Below, piece after piece: positions 35,706 to 44,913 of a stretch of 64,000 nt of DNA. The first letter of the stretch is position 1, and the number at the start of each line of letters is the position of its first letter. Under the pieces are notes generated by a model, which was not told where the DNA came from, ran no database searches, and was given only the letters and a program-made list of their open reading frames with translations. The stretch is from the NCBI GenBank assembly GCA_963754125.1, contig CAVWEX010000002.1, positions 310,001 through 374,000 of the forward strand, in the 5' to 3' direction. Position numbers and translations under genes: made by a program. Source of the DNA: RPQJ01 sp963754125. Lineage in GTDB: Bacteria > Pseudomonadota > Gammaproteobacteria > Steroidobacterales > Steroidobacteraceae.

Positions 35706-35896
35706 GGCGCCGCCCGCCTGTGCCGTCACGAGCCATTGCTCTCGACGTGGAGCAATAGGCGGGGAAAGGCCGCAGCACCTGAAGGCTTCCCGCTCGAGGC
35801 GGACTTGCACACGGGTGCCGACAGACCAGATCCCCTGGGTGTTGGACTTAAGGTCGAGAGGTAACCCGGACCGTGTCGAACACTGCAGGCGGCGCC
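35706..35896 (-). ncRNA. ssrS: 6S RNA
   Basis: 6S RNA binds the sigma-70 RNA polymerase holoenzyme in stationary phase. The gene lies between zapA and fau on their strand, its conserved location. An outer closing stem GGCGCCGC/GCGGCGCC (35889-35896 with 35706-35713) and an inner stem CTCTCGAC/GTCGAGAG (35860-35853 with 35746-35739) bracket it, giving ~191 nt. The middle has GTGTGCAAGTCCGCCTCGAG and GGGAAGCCTTCAGG, closely like the conserved apical part of Pseudomonas 6S RNA. The exact ends are estimated. Confidence 0.85.
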
Positions 35897-35904
35897 AAAT
35901 CGTC

Positions 35905-35930
35905 GGGGCAACGGCACCGGCCGTTGCCCC
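35905..35930 (-). terminator. Stem-loop downstream of zapA
   Basis: GGGGCAACGG and CCGTTGCCCC form a perfect 10-bp stem with a 6-base loop, starting 6 bases after the zapA stop. No long T-run follows. It may end or stabilise the zapA message, or mark the boundary before 6S RNA. Confidence 0.45.
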
Positions 35931-35936
35931 CTTGAA

Positions 35937-36254
35937 TCACAGTTCCAGCTGCTGGCCCTTCTCGAGGGCCGACTCCACGCGCTCGCGCAGCGCGCGCAGC
36001 TTCGTCCCGACGTCGGAATCGGCGACCGACCCGTTGCGTCGCTGCTTGATCAGCTCGTTCGCGATGTTGAGGGCCGAGATCACCGCGATCCGGTCCAACC
36101 CGACCACCTTGCCGGAATCGCGGACCTCGCGCATCTTGGCGTCGAGGTACTCCGCGGAGTCGAGCAGGTCGGAGCGCTCTTCCGACGGGCACGCCACCTG
36201 GTACTCGCGGTCGAGCAGCCGGACACTGACTCGCGCAATGCGTTCCTCGCTCAC
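35937..36254 (-). CDS. zapA: Cell division protein ZapA
   Basis: ZapA binds and bundles FtsZ at the division ring. The 105-residue protein has VSVRLLDREYQVACP and LLDSAEYLDAKMREVRDSG, then DRIAVISALNIANELI and a coiled-coil C-terminus. The start is GTG at 36254, overlapping the stop of the upstream coiled-coil gene (GTGA). The 6S RNA follows directly. Confidence 0.92.
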   Translation of the reverse strand: MSEERIARVSVRLLDREYQVACPSEERSDLLDSAEYLDAKMREVRDSGKVVGLDRIAVISALNIANELIKQRRNGSVADSDVGTKLRALRERVESALEKGQQLEL

Positions 36255-36484
36255 GACCCGTGCTCCATCGCCTTCAGGCGTCCGATCATCGCTTCGACCC
36301 TCGCCCGCACCTGCTCGTTCTTCTGCAGGAGGCCCGCGCGTTCCGTCATCAGGGTGTCCTGACGCTGGCGCAGCGCGCGGTTCTCTTCCTTGAGCTGGCC
36401 GATCGTGGCGATGAGCTCGTCGAGGCGCCGCTCGAGGCGCTTCAGCTCTGCATCCACGGCCGTCCGGGCACTGGGTTCGCTCAT
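36251..36484 (-). CDS. TIGR02449-type ZapB-like coiled-coil protein
   Basis: This 77-residue protein is almost wholly a coiled coil (ELKRLERRLDELIATIGQLK, then ALRQRQDTLMTER). This is the small ZapB-like family usually found directly before zapA in gammaproteobacteria. The ATG at 36484 (MSEPSA) was preferred to an upstream in-frame Met. A role with ZapA at the Z-ring is inferred from context. Confidence 0.85.
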   Translation of the reverse strand: MSEPSARTAVDAELKRLERRLDELIATIGQLKEENRALRQRQDTLMTERAGLLQKNEQVRARVEAMIGRLKAMEHGS

Positions 36485-36563
36485 GCGGATCACTATAGAG
36501 TGGCCCCTGCGGGGAATCAATTGAAGCGGCGGCGCCGCGCCACGCGATGCTACGATATGTGTG

Positions 36564-37121
36564 ATGCACTCCCCGGTGGACTACGATGACGTCGCGCAGG
36601 CGCTCAGTGCCGGCGCGTCGACCGTCCACCCGTCCGAAGCCCACGGTTGCCTTTGTGGCGCCCTGTGCCTGCGGCCCGACTACTCCCGTGCGGACTGGCT
36701 CGACGAGATCCTCCCGGAGGCCGGTCCAGCGGCGGCCGAGGACGGCCCGATCGCGACGCTGTTCCACGAAAGCGCCGGCGCCCTCGCGCGTCCCGACATG
36801 GAGTTCGAGCCGATGCTGCCGGGCGACGATGCGCCCCTCGAGTCGCGTGTCGAGGCGCTCGCCGCGTGGTGCGGGGGTTTCCTCTATGGCTTCGGCGCCG
36901 CCGGGACCGCGTCCCGAGCCGTGTTGCCCGATGCGGTGACCGAGGTCCTCGCCGATCTCGCGCAGCTCTCGCAGGCCGGCGTGCCCGGCGAGAGCGAACC
37001 CGAGGTCGAGGAGGACGCCTACATCGAGCTCGTGGAGTACCTGCGGGCCGCCGTGCAGCTCGTCTACGAGGAGCTCGACGCGCTGCGCGCGAGCCAGTCC
37101 GTCTCCGAATCCTCCCACTGA
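36564..37121 (+). CDS. ygfB: UPF0149 family protein YgfB
   Basis: The 185-residue protein shows the UPF0149 signature EAHGCLCGALCLRPDYS with three Cys, AWCGGFLYGFG and the acidic VEEDAYIELVEYLRAAVQLVYEEL-type C-terminus. The biochemical function is not settled; YgfB is reported to influence gene regulation in Pseudomonas. GTG at 36561 directly before the ATG is an equal start candidate. It opens the ygfB-pepP-ubiH-ubiI run and is divergent from zapA. Confidence 0.92.
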   Translation: MHSPVDYDDVAQALSAGASTVHPSEAHGCLCGALCLRPDYSRADWLDEILPEAGPAAAEDGPIATLFHESAGALARPDMEFEPMLPGDDAPLESRVEALAAWCGGFLYGFGAAGTASRAVLPDAVTEVLADLAQLSQAGVPGESEPEVEEDAYIELVEYLRAAVQLVYEELDALRASQSVSESSH

Positions 37122-37128
37122 GTCCACC

Positions 37129-38439
37129 ATGACCCTGCGCAAGGACGAATTCGCACGCCGCCGACGTCAGCTCATGCGCATGATTGGCAAGGGCGGCATC
37201 GCCATCCTGCCGACCGCGACCGAGAAGCAGCGCAACAGCGACGTCCACTACCACTTCCGCCCCGACAGCGACTTCCACTACCTCACCGGATTCGACGAGC
37301 CCGACGCGGTGGCCGTGCTGGTGCCGGGCCGCGCGCAGGCCGAGTACATCCTGTTCGTGCGCGACCGCGACCCGGCGCGCGAGGCCTGGGACGGCAAGCG
37401 GGCGGGGCCCGACGGCGCCACGGCCGAGTACGGCGCCGACGACGCCTTCCCCATCGGCGACATCGACGACATCCTGCCCGGGCTGATGGAGCGGTGCAGC
37501 CGCGTGTACTACTCGATGGGCCTCAACGCCGAGTTCGACCAGCACGTGATCGGCTGGGTGAACACCCTGCGCGGCAAGGCCAAGATGGGCGTCCACACGC
37601 CCCAGGAATTCGTGGCGCTCGACCACCTGCTGCACGACATGCGGCTCTACAAGAGCCGCGGGGAGCTCGCCGTGATGCGCCGCTCCGCCGCGATCGCGGT
37701 GGGTGCGCACCTGCGCGCCATGAAGGCGACCCGTCCGGGCGTGCACGAGTACGAGGTGATGGCGGAACTGCTGTACGAGTTCCACCGCAACCGCGCGGAC
37801 GTTTCCTACCACCCGATCGTCGGCGGCGGGGCGAACGCCTGCACGCTGCACTACCACGCCAACGACGCCGAGCTGCGCGACGGCGACCTGCTGCTGATCG
37901 ACGCGGGCTGCGAGTACCAGTACTACGCCTCCGACATCACCCGGACCTTCCCGGTCAACGGCCGCTTCACGCCCGAGCAGCGCGCCGTCTACGAGGTGGT
38001 GCTCGACGCGCAGGAGGCGGCGTTTGCGCAGGTGAAGCCCGGCAACCACTGGAACGACCCGCACGACGCCGCGGTGCGGGCGATCACCCAGGGGCTGGTG
38101 CGCCTCGGCCTGCTCAAGGGACGCCTGCCGACGCTCGTCAAGGACGAGGCCTACAAGAAGTTCTACATGCACCGCACCGGGCACTGGCTCGGCATGGACG
38201 TGCACGACGTCGGCGACTACAAGGTCGGCGAGCAGTGGCGCGTGCTCGAGCCCGGCATGTGCCTCACCGTCGAGCCCGGCATCTACATCCCGGCCGGCAC
38301 GCCCGGGGTGCCGCGTCGCTGGTGGAACATCGGCGTTCGCATCGAGGACGACGTGGCCGTGACCGCCGACGGCTGCGAGTTGCTCACCGACGGGTTGCCG
38401 CGCACGCCCGCCGAGGTCGAGCGCGCGATGGGTGCCTGA
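37129..38439 (+). CDS. pepP: Xaa-Pro aminopeptidase PepP
   Basis: PepP removes N-terminal residues preceding proline. The 436-residue pita-bread metalloenzyme starts 7 bp after ygfB. Dinuclear metal ligands are visible in LIDAGCEYQYYASDITRTF (two Asp), HRTGHWLGMDVHDVG (His), TVEPGIYI (Glu) and VRIEDDVAVT (Glu). The N-terminal domain includes FRPDSDFHYLTGFDEPD. Length matches E. coli (441). Confidence 0.96.
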   Translation: MTLRKDEFARRRRQLMRMIGKGGIAILPTATEKQRNSDVHYHFRPDSDFHYLTGFDEPDAVAVLVPGRAQAEYILFVRDRDPAREAWDGKRAGPDGATAEYGADDAFPIGDIDDILPGLMERCSRVYYSMGLNAEFDQHVIGWVNTLRGKAKMGVHTPQEFVALDHLLHDMRLYKSRGELAVMRRSAAIAVGAHLRAMKATRPGVHEYEVMAELLYEFHRNRADVSYHPIVGGGANACTLHYHANDAELRDGDLLLIDAGCEYQYYASDITRTFPVNGRFTPEQRAVYEVVLDAQEAAFAQVKPGNHWNDPHDAAVRAITQGLVRLGLLKGRLPTLVKDEAYKKFYMHRTGHWLGMDVHDVGDYKVGEQWRVLEPGMCLTVEPGIYIPAGTPGVPRRWWNIGVRIEDDVAVTADGCELLTDGLPRTPAEVERAMGA

Positions 38440-38449
38440 ACGACGCACG

Positions 38450-39700
38450 ATGCACGCGCCCCCCGCCAATCCCGACTACGACGTCGCCATCGCCGGCGGA
38501 GGCCTGGTCGGCGCCTCGCTCGCGCTCGCGCTCGCGCCGCTCGGGCTGCGGGTCGCGCTCGTCGAGGCAACCGCGCCCGGCGACGGCGCGCACCCGAGCT
38601 TCGACGAGCGGACCACCGCGCTTGCCAACGGCAGCGTGCGGGTGTTCAGGAGCCTCGGCGTCTGGCGGCACATGGAGCGCGAGGCGACGCCCATCCGCCG
38701 GATCCACGTCTCCGACCAGGGCCGCTTCGGCACGGCGCGCATCGACGCGGCCGAGCAGGGCCTCGCGTCGCTCGGTTACGTCGTGCCGAACCGCGCCATC
38801 GGCGCCGGCCTCCAGGCGGGCCTCGGCGGCTGTCCGCAACTCGAGGTGATTGCACCGGCGCGCGTGCTGGGCAGCGAGCTGGCCGACGGTGCCCGGCGCC
38901 TGCGCTTCGAGATCGACGGCGTCGAGCGCGAGATCGGGGCGCGCCTCGTCGTCGCGGCGGACGGCGCGAGGTCGCTGGTGCGAGAGCAGGCCGGCATCGG
39001 GGCCGTGCACTGGGAGTACGGCCAGACCGCGATCGTCGCCACGCTCGTGACCCAGCGCTTCCACGACCACGTCGCCTACGAGCGCTTCACCGTGGAGGGA
39101 CCGATCGCCGTGCTGCCGCTCGCCGACGGACGCTGCGGCCTCGTCTGGACGCGCCACCCCGAAGGTGCCGCGCGCCTGCTCGCGCTGCCCGATGCGGACT
39201 TCCTCGCCGAGCTGCAGTCGGCCTTCGGCTTCAGGCTCGGGCGGCTCATCAGCGTCGGCCAGCGGCAGTCCTACGAGCTCGGCCTGTGGCGCGCCGACCG
39301 CCACGTCGGCGAACGGCTGGCGGTGGTCGGCAACGCCGCGCAGGCCCTGCACCCGATCGCGGGACAGGGATTCAACCTCGGGCTGCGCGACGCAGCGAGC
39401 CTCGCCGAGGTGCTGGCCGACGCGCGCGTCGAGGGTGAGGCGGACGTGGGAGCGGCCGGGCCACTCAAGACCTATGCGGACTGGCGCGACCAGGACCAGC
39501 GACGCATCGTCGCCTTCACGGACGGGTTGGTGCGTCTGTTCGCGACCCCGCTCGGCGTGCTGCGCACGCTTCGCAGCGTGGGACTGCTCGCCTTCGACGC
39601 GTTGCCGCCCGCCAAGAGCGCCATGGCGCGCCTGAGCGTCGGCGCGTCCGGACGCATCCCGCGCCTGGCGCGCGGCGTACCGCTGGCCGGAGGGCATTGA
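38450..39700 (+). CDS. ubiH: 2-octaprenyl-6-methoxyphenol hydroxylase UbiH
   Basis: UbiH is an FAD monooxygenase of ubiquinone synthesis. The 416-residue protein has the Rossmann motif IAGGGLVGASLALAL, VAADGARSLVR and the family block VVGNAAQALHPIAGQGFNLG. The start at 38450 (MHAPPANPDYD) lies 10 bp after pepP. The GTG at 38432 inside pepP is less likely. It is followed by a second hydroxylase with overlapping codons. Confidence 0.93.
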   Translation: MHAPPANPDYDVAIAGGGLVGASLALALAPLGLRVALVEATAPGDGAHPSFDERTTALANGSVRVFRSLGVWRHMEREATPIRRIHVSDQGRFGTARIDAAEQGLASLGYVVPNRAIGAGLQAGLGGCPQLEVIAPARVLGSELADGARRLRFEIDGVEREIGARLVVAADGARSLVREQAGIGAVHWEYGQTAIVATLVTQRFHDHVAYERFTVEGPIAVLPLADGRCGLVWTRHPEGAARLLALPDADFLAELQSAFGFRLGRLISVGQRQSYELGLWRADRHVGERLAVVGNAAQALHPIAGQGFNLGLRDAASLAEVLADARVEGEADVGAAGPLKTYADWRDQDQRRIVAFTDGLVRLFATPLGVLRTLRSVGLLAFDALPPAKSAMARLSVGASGRIPRLARGVPLAGGH

Positions 39701-39702
39701 AC

Positions 39703-40947
39703 TTGGCTGCGCGCCGCCACGATTTCGACGTGATGATCGTCGGCGGCGGCATGGTGGGCGCCTGCCTCGCCGCGCTGCTGGCCGCCGACGCGCGCCTCGC
39801 GCCGTGGCGGGTCGCGATCGTGGAGCCCCATGCGCCGCGGCCGCCGGCGGACGGCACGGTGGACCTGCGTGTGTCGGCGCTGTCGCGCGCCTCGCAGCGC
39901 ATCCTCGCCCAGGCCGGCGCGTGGTCGGCGATCGAGAGCCACGCCTTTCCGTACGCCGAGATGGTGGTCTGGGACGCCGCGAGCCGGCCCGACGCACGCG
40001 ACGCACTGCGCTTCACCGCGGCCGAGGCCGGCGAGCCCGACCTCGGCTGCATCGTCGAGAACCTGCGCGTGCAGTGGGCGTTGAACGAGTCGCGGCACCA
40101 GCGGGCCGTGACCCAGTTGCGTGCCGGGCTCGAGGCGCTCGAGTTCGACGAGGACTCGGCGCGGGTCGCGCTCTCGGACGGACGTCGCTTCAGCTGCGCG
40201 CTCGTGGTGGGTGCGGACGGCGCGCAGTCGCGCACGCGCGAGCTCTGCGGGATCTCGCGTGCCGGCTGGAAGTACGGACAGACGGCGGTTGTGGCACACC
40301 TGCGCACCGAGCGGCCGCATCGCCTGACCGCGTGGCAGCGCTTCCTGCCCGAGGGACCGCTCGCGCTGCTGCCGCTCGATGCCGGACGCGTCTCGCTGGT
40401 GTGGACGACGAGCGCGGCCGAGGCCGAAGAACTGCTGGCGCTCGAGGCCGACGCGTTCTCCAGGTCCGTCACGGAGGCGAGCGGGCGAGTGCTCGGGCGC
40501 CTCGAGCTCGACAGCGGCCGCGCGGGACTGCCGCTCGCGCTCTGGCACGCACGCGAGTACGTGCGCCCGCGCCTCGCGCTCGCCGGCGACGCTGCGCACA
40601 CCATCCATCCGCTCGCGGGGCAGGGCGTCAACCTCGGCTTCCTCGACGGCGCGTCGCTGGTCGAAGTGCTGGGCGACGCCGTCGAATCGGGCGCGGACCC
40701 GTTCGGGCTGCGGACGCTGCGACGCTACGAGCGCTGGCGTCGCAGCGAGAACGCCGTGATGCTCGGCGCCACCGACACGCTGAACGGACTCTTCCGGCAG
40801 AAGAGCGTCGCCGCCGCCACGGCGCGACGGCTCGGGCTGTCCTTGGTCGCGGGCCAGCCGCTGCTGCGCCGCGGTCTCGTGCAGCGGGCGCTTGGCCTCG
40901 CCGGCGACCTGCCAGCCCTCGTCACCACCCCGGGACACGCGTCATGA
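39703..40947 (+). CDS. ubiI: FAD-dependent ubiquinone hydroxylase, UbiI/VisC-like
   Basis: This is a second UbiH/UbiI-family FAD monooxygenase, ~414 residues, probably the C5 hydroxylase. It has VMIVGGGMVGACLAALLA, VVGADGAQSRTRELCGI and LALAGDAAHTIHPLAGQGVNLG. There is no ATG; TTG at 39703 sits 8 bp after GGAGGG, while TTG at 39697 is only 2 bp away. The chosen start lies just past the ubiH stop. The assignment as UbiI rests on position after ubiH. Confidence 0.88.
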   Translation: MAARRHDFDVMIVGGGMVGACLAALLAADARLAPWRVAIVEPHAPRPPADGTVDLRVSALSRASQRILAQAGAWSAIESHAFPYAEMVVWDAASRPDARDALRFTAAEAGEPDLGCIVENLRVQWALNESRHQRAVTQLRAGLEALEFDEDSARVALSDGRRFSCALVVGADGAQSRTRELCGISRAGWKYGQTAVVAHLRTERPHRLTAWQRFLPEGPLALLPLDAGRVSLVWTTSAAEAEELLALEADAFSRSVTEASGRVLGRLELDSGRAGLPLALWHAREYVRPRLALAGDAAHTIHPLAGQGVNLGFLDGASLVEVLGDAVESGADPFGLRTLRRYERWRRSENAVMLGATDTLNGLFRQKSVAAATARRLGLSLVAGQPLLRRGLVQRALGLAGDLPALVTTPGHAS

Positions 40948-42633
40948 ACGACACGACTTGGCAGCAGGCCCTGTTCACGCAGAGCGCGCCGGAGCTCGGC
41001 AACCAGTACCGCGACGACCCGCTGCTCGCCGGCTGGCTGCGGCGCACGCTGCCGCCCGACGTGCTGCGGGACCTCGAGCCCGAACTCGAAGAACTCGGTG
41101 GCGTGGCCGGCGGCGCGCTCTACCGCCTGCAGCTCGCGGACCGGTTGAACGAACCGCGCCTCGTGCAGTGGGACGCCTGGGGCAACCGGGTCGACACGGT
41201 CGAGGTGACGCCGCTGTGGCGCGAAGCGGAGCGGCTCACGCTGCGCCACGGGCTCGTGGCCACGGCTTACGAGCGCACCCACGGGCGCCATGCCCGCATC
41301 GAGCAGTTCGCCAAGGTGTACCTCTTCCATCCGTCCTCGGACGTGTACACCTGCCCGCTCGCGATGACCGACGGCGCGGCGCGCACGCTGGTCGAGTCGG
41401 GCAACCAGGCTCTCATTGCGCGCGCCCTGCCGCAGCTGACCTCGCGCGATCCCGCGACGTTCTGGACCAGCGGCCAGTGGATGACCGAGACCACGGGCGG
41501 CTCGGACGTCGGCCGTTCCCAGACGCGGGCCGTGCAGGACGGTGCAGGCTGGCGCCTCTACGGTCGCAAGTGGTTCACCTCGGCCGTCACCGCGCAGATG
41601 GCGCTCACGCTCGCGCGGCCCGAGGGCAATGCCGCCGGGCGGCAAGGGGCTCGCGATGTTCTACCTCGAGCTGCGCGACGCCGAGGGACGGCTGAACGGC
41701 CTGCGCGTGGACCGGCTCAAGGACAAGCTCGGCACGCGCAAGGTGCCGACCGCCGAGCTGATGCTCGAGGGCACGCGCGCCGAGCTCGTCGGCGAGCCCG
41801 TGAACGGCACGCGTGCGATCGAGCCCATGCTCGGCGTGACCCGGATGTGGAACAGCGTCTGCGCGGTCGCGTCCATGCGCCGCGGCCTGGCGCTGGCCCG
41901 TTCCTTTGCCGCGAAGCGCGAGGCCTTCGGCGCACCGCTCTCGGAGCAACCGCTGCACGCCGACACGCTGGCGGCGCTCGAGGCCGAGACCTGGGGCGCA
42001 TTCCTGATGACCTTCCTGCTGGTGGAACTGCACGGCCGCCTCGAGGCCGGGGAGATCGACCCCGGGCAGCGCGCGCTGCTGCGGCTCGTGACGCCGCTCA
42101 CCAAGCTCGTCACGGGCAAGCAGGCGGTCGCGGTGACCAGCGAGGTGATCGAGGGCTTCGGCGGCGCGGGCTACGTCGAGGACACCGGCCTCCCGCAGCT
42201 GCTTCGCGACACGCAGGTGCTGCCGATCTGGGAGGGCACGACCAACGTGCTGTCGCTCGACGCGCTGCTGCGCACCGACCTGCACTCGGGCCTCGCGGCG
42301 CTGATGGGTCGAGTGTCGGCCTGCGTGCGGTCGCTCTCGGACCCGCGGCTCGCCGCCGCCGGTCGCCAGGCGATGGGCGCGGTGGAGCGCTCGGCGCTGT
42401 GGCTGCAGTCCGGGCACGACCGCGACGTGCTGCAGGCCAGCGCCCGCCGTCTCGCGCTCACGCTCGGGCGCGCGCTGCAGCTCGCGCTGCTCTGCGAGCA
42501 CGCGCAGTGGCTGCTCGACCACGCCGGCGACCGCCGTGGCCTCGCCGCGGCGCTGCGTTACTCACGCCTGCCGGTGGACCTCATGCACGAGGTGGACCCG
42601 GAGCTCGACCGGGTGCTGCTCGGGCCCGGCTAG
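40944..42633 (+). CDS. AidB-like acyl-CoA dehydrogenase, frameshifted
   Basis: This flavoprotein belongs to the acyl-CoA dehydrogenase family and is AidB-like. The first frame reads YTCPLAMTDGAARTL, GQWMTETTGGSDVG and LYGRKWFTSA. The second frame gives LAMFYLELRDAEG, RLKDKLGTRKVPTAEL, the core block EVIEGFGGAGYVEDTGLPQL and LPIWEGTTNVLSLDAL. Removing one G at 41637-41639 joins them (NAAGGKGLAMFY) into ~562 residues. It overlaps the ubiI gene by 4 bp (ATGA). Its 3' third is duplicated in a shortened copy at 46.0-46.4 kb. Confidence 0.87.
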
Positions 42634-42740
42634 ATTTCGGCACTTCGGACGCACTTGGGTTTCGTCTACACAAGTGCCGTGGGACAGTCGGTCGCTGCGG
42701 GCTTGGGCCAACCGGTCCCTTGAATACGCCGGCGGAGCGG

Positions 42741-44552
42741 CTACTGCGGCAGCTTCACGTCGAACTCGATCGCAGCGAGCTGCTCCGGCGCCTTGCCAAG
42801 CCTGCGCAGGAACGGTAGCCAGCGCGGATCCTGGTGCAGGTTCGCGAACAGCAGGTCGACCGCGATTTCGGCCAGGCCCGTGTCGTGGTACGCAACGGCC
42901 TTGTCCAGCCATTCGAAGGCCCGGTCAGCCTCGCCGCGGAAGGCCATCACGTACGCGATGTTGTAGGCCCAGCTCGTCTCGTCCTTCCGGAACAACTCAG
43001 CGAGGGCTGCGTCTGACTCGACCTGCATGCCGAGCGCGTGCCAGGCCATCGGCAGGCCGATCAGGCGCCACGTTTCGTTGGTTTCCTCCTGGATCGCGGC
43101 GAGGGCCCCGGCGGGATCGCCCTTGCGCAGCAGTGCCATGCCGATCAGGTACTGCGCGCCGGAATAGCCAGGGCTCAGGCTGAGCGCAGTGCGGTGGCTC
43201 GCGATCGCGTCGTCCAGCCGGCCGGCGTAGGAGTACTGATAGGCCAGGTTCACATAGCCGACGGCGTTCACCGGATCGCGGGCGGTCACGTACTCACCGA
43301 GCGCAATGGCGGTGTCGAAGCGACCGAGACTTCGGGCCAGATACGCAGCGATACGGATGATCTCGGCATTGTTGGGCTCCAGCGCGAGCGCATGCGTGAG
43401 GTGGCGCGCCGCCGCCGCAGGATCCCCGTCGCACTCCATCGCGATCCGGCCGAGCAGCCCGTGGGCCGGCGCGTAGTCCGGGTCGATCGCGAGAGCCTTT
43501 TGCACGGCCTCGCGGGCCAGGCTGTAGCCCTCCTCTATCGGGCGCAGGCCGTCGCCGGCCTGGCTTATGTAGCCCGCGGCCAGGCCGCTCCACGCCGCCG
43601 CGTCGTTGGCATCGATCGCGAGCGCCTGCCGGTACAGCGCGATGGATCGCTCCAATCCCTCGGGAGTTCTGTATTGCCAGAGCTGGCGAGCCTGCAAGTA
43701 GAGTGAATAGGCCTTCGGATCGACGGGATTCGTCTTCGGTGCCGCGCCGAGCAGCTCGAGCTTCAGTTGTGCCACCACGGCGGTCGCGATCTCGTCCTGC
43801 ACCGCGAAGATGTCGTCGATCGGACGGTCCCAGGTCTCCGACCAGAGCTGGGTGTCCGAGCGCGCATCGATCAGCTGGGCAGTGATGCGAACCTCGTCGC
43901 CCGCCTTGCGCACCGAGCCCTCGAGCACGTGCGCGACGTTCAGTCGCCTGGCGATCTCGGGGATCTCGAAGTTCTGGCCCTTGAACGAGAACGCCGAGGA
44001 ACGCGAGGTCACGCGCAACTGCTCGATCTTCGCCAGCAGGTTCAGGAGTTCCTCCGAGATACCGTCCGCGAAGTACTCCTGGTCCTTGTCGGCGCTCATG
44101 TTGACGAACGGCAGCACCGCGATCGATTTGTCGCCGTAGGACTCGACCCGCGCCTCGCTGCGGCCCGCCTCGCGGGCGGCGCGCACTTGCTCGGCCGCCC
44201 GCCGTGGAGCGAGCAGGAACTTGTCGACGGCGAAATAGCCGAGCGCGAGTGCCAGCACGACCATGATGACCCGGTCGAGTCGCTTGCCCGTCTGCGGCGC
44301 GATCGATCTGGCGCGCTCGACGTCCCTCTCGCGCTTCAGGCCCTCGGGGGTGAACTCGAAGGCCCAGGCGAATACCAGCGCAGGGAGGAAACCGATCGCG
44401 AGCAGTATGATGACTGCGCGCAACACCCAGGCCGGCCAGTCAAAAGCCGGCATTACGTTGTTCGCCACCTGCACGATCAGCCAGGCGCCCGCCAGGTAGA
44501 GCCCCGCGATGCGGATGACGTTGCGGCGTTTGAGCTCGTTCAGGAGGGTCAA
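42741..44552 (-). CDS. Membrane-anchored FlgO-like/TPR repeat signalling protein
   Basis: The N-terminus reads LLNELKRRNVIRIAGLYLAG and has two or three membrane helices (up to ~105). A FlgO/TolB-N-like domain follows, with KSIAVLPFVNMSADKDQEYF, ADGISEELLNLLAKI and VAHVLEGSVRKAGDEVRIT. TPR repeats then run from ~270 to the end. Such proteins are common in gammaproteobacteria, often as the non-cyclase relatives of TPR-adenylate cyclases. Their role is unknown. There is no ATG in the right place; TTG at 44552 gives the typical N-terminus (603 residues) and is the likely start. Confidence 0.8.
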   Translation of the reverse strand: MTLLNELKRRNVIRIAGLYLAGAWLIVQVANNVMPAFDWPAWVLRAVIILLAIGFLPALVFAWAFEFTPEGLKRERDVERARSIAPQTGKRLDRVIMVVLALALGYFAVDKFLLAPRRAAEQVRAAREAGRSEARVESYGDKSIAVLPFVNMSADKDQEYFADGISEELLNLLAKIEQLRVTSRSSAFSFKGQNFEIPEIARRLNVAHVLEGSVRKAGDEVRITAQLIDARSDTQLWSETWDRPIDDIFAVQDEIATAVVAQLKLELLGAAPKTNPVDPKAYSLYLQARQLWQYRTPEGLERSIALYRQALAIDANDAAAWSGLAAGYISQAGDGLRPIEEGYSLAREAVQKALAIDPDYAPAHGLLGRIAMECDGDPAAAARHLTHALALEPNNAEIIRIAAYLARSLGRFDTAIALGEYVTARDPVNAVGYVNLAYQYSYAGRLDDAIASHRTALSLSPGYSGAQYLIGMALLRKGDPAGALAAIQEETNETWRLIGLPMAWHALGMQVESDAALAELFRKDETSWAYNIAYVMAFRGEADRAFEWLDKAVAYHDTGLAEIAVDLLFANLHQDPRWLPFLRRLGKAPEQLAAIEFDVKLPQ

Positions 44553-44913
44553 CGAAGGAAGCTTCTTCCTGCCTGTCCCGAGCCAAGCGTAGCAGGCCTG
44601 CGCGGTTTGCGAATGGCCGCTCCATGCGCCAAGGCCGGCCCGGCTGCAGGGGCTGGAACTGGCTCCGAACGACGCGGCCCGCGCCGGCGCGTGGCGGCAC
44701 GGGTGCCGCCGGTCCCGTCCACACTGCTGTGAACTCGAAGGGGAGGAGTGATGGCGCGCGGCGCGCTGATCGGGTCTCCTGGTGGTCAGAGTTGGCGGGC
44801 GAGGGCCGCCGGCAGCAGCGTCCGGCTCGACACATGGCCCATCACGCGAACAGCCTTGGCACGGGCAGGTGGTTTGATTTTCCTGTCCGCACTTGTACGC
44901 CAAATCGAGAGGG
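44553..44913. other. Intergenic stretch without a supported gene
   Basis: The 360 bases between the TPR gene start and the end of the zincin gene hold no frame with family-like sequence. A plus-strand ATG at 44751 follows GGGGAGGAG, but its 110-codon frame overlaps the zincin on the other strand and looks like chance. Promoters for the TPR gene must lie here, though none stands out. Confidence 0.5.
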
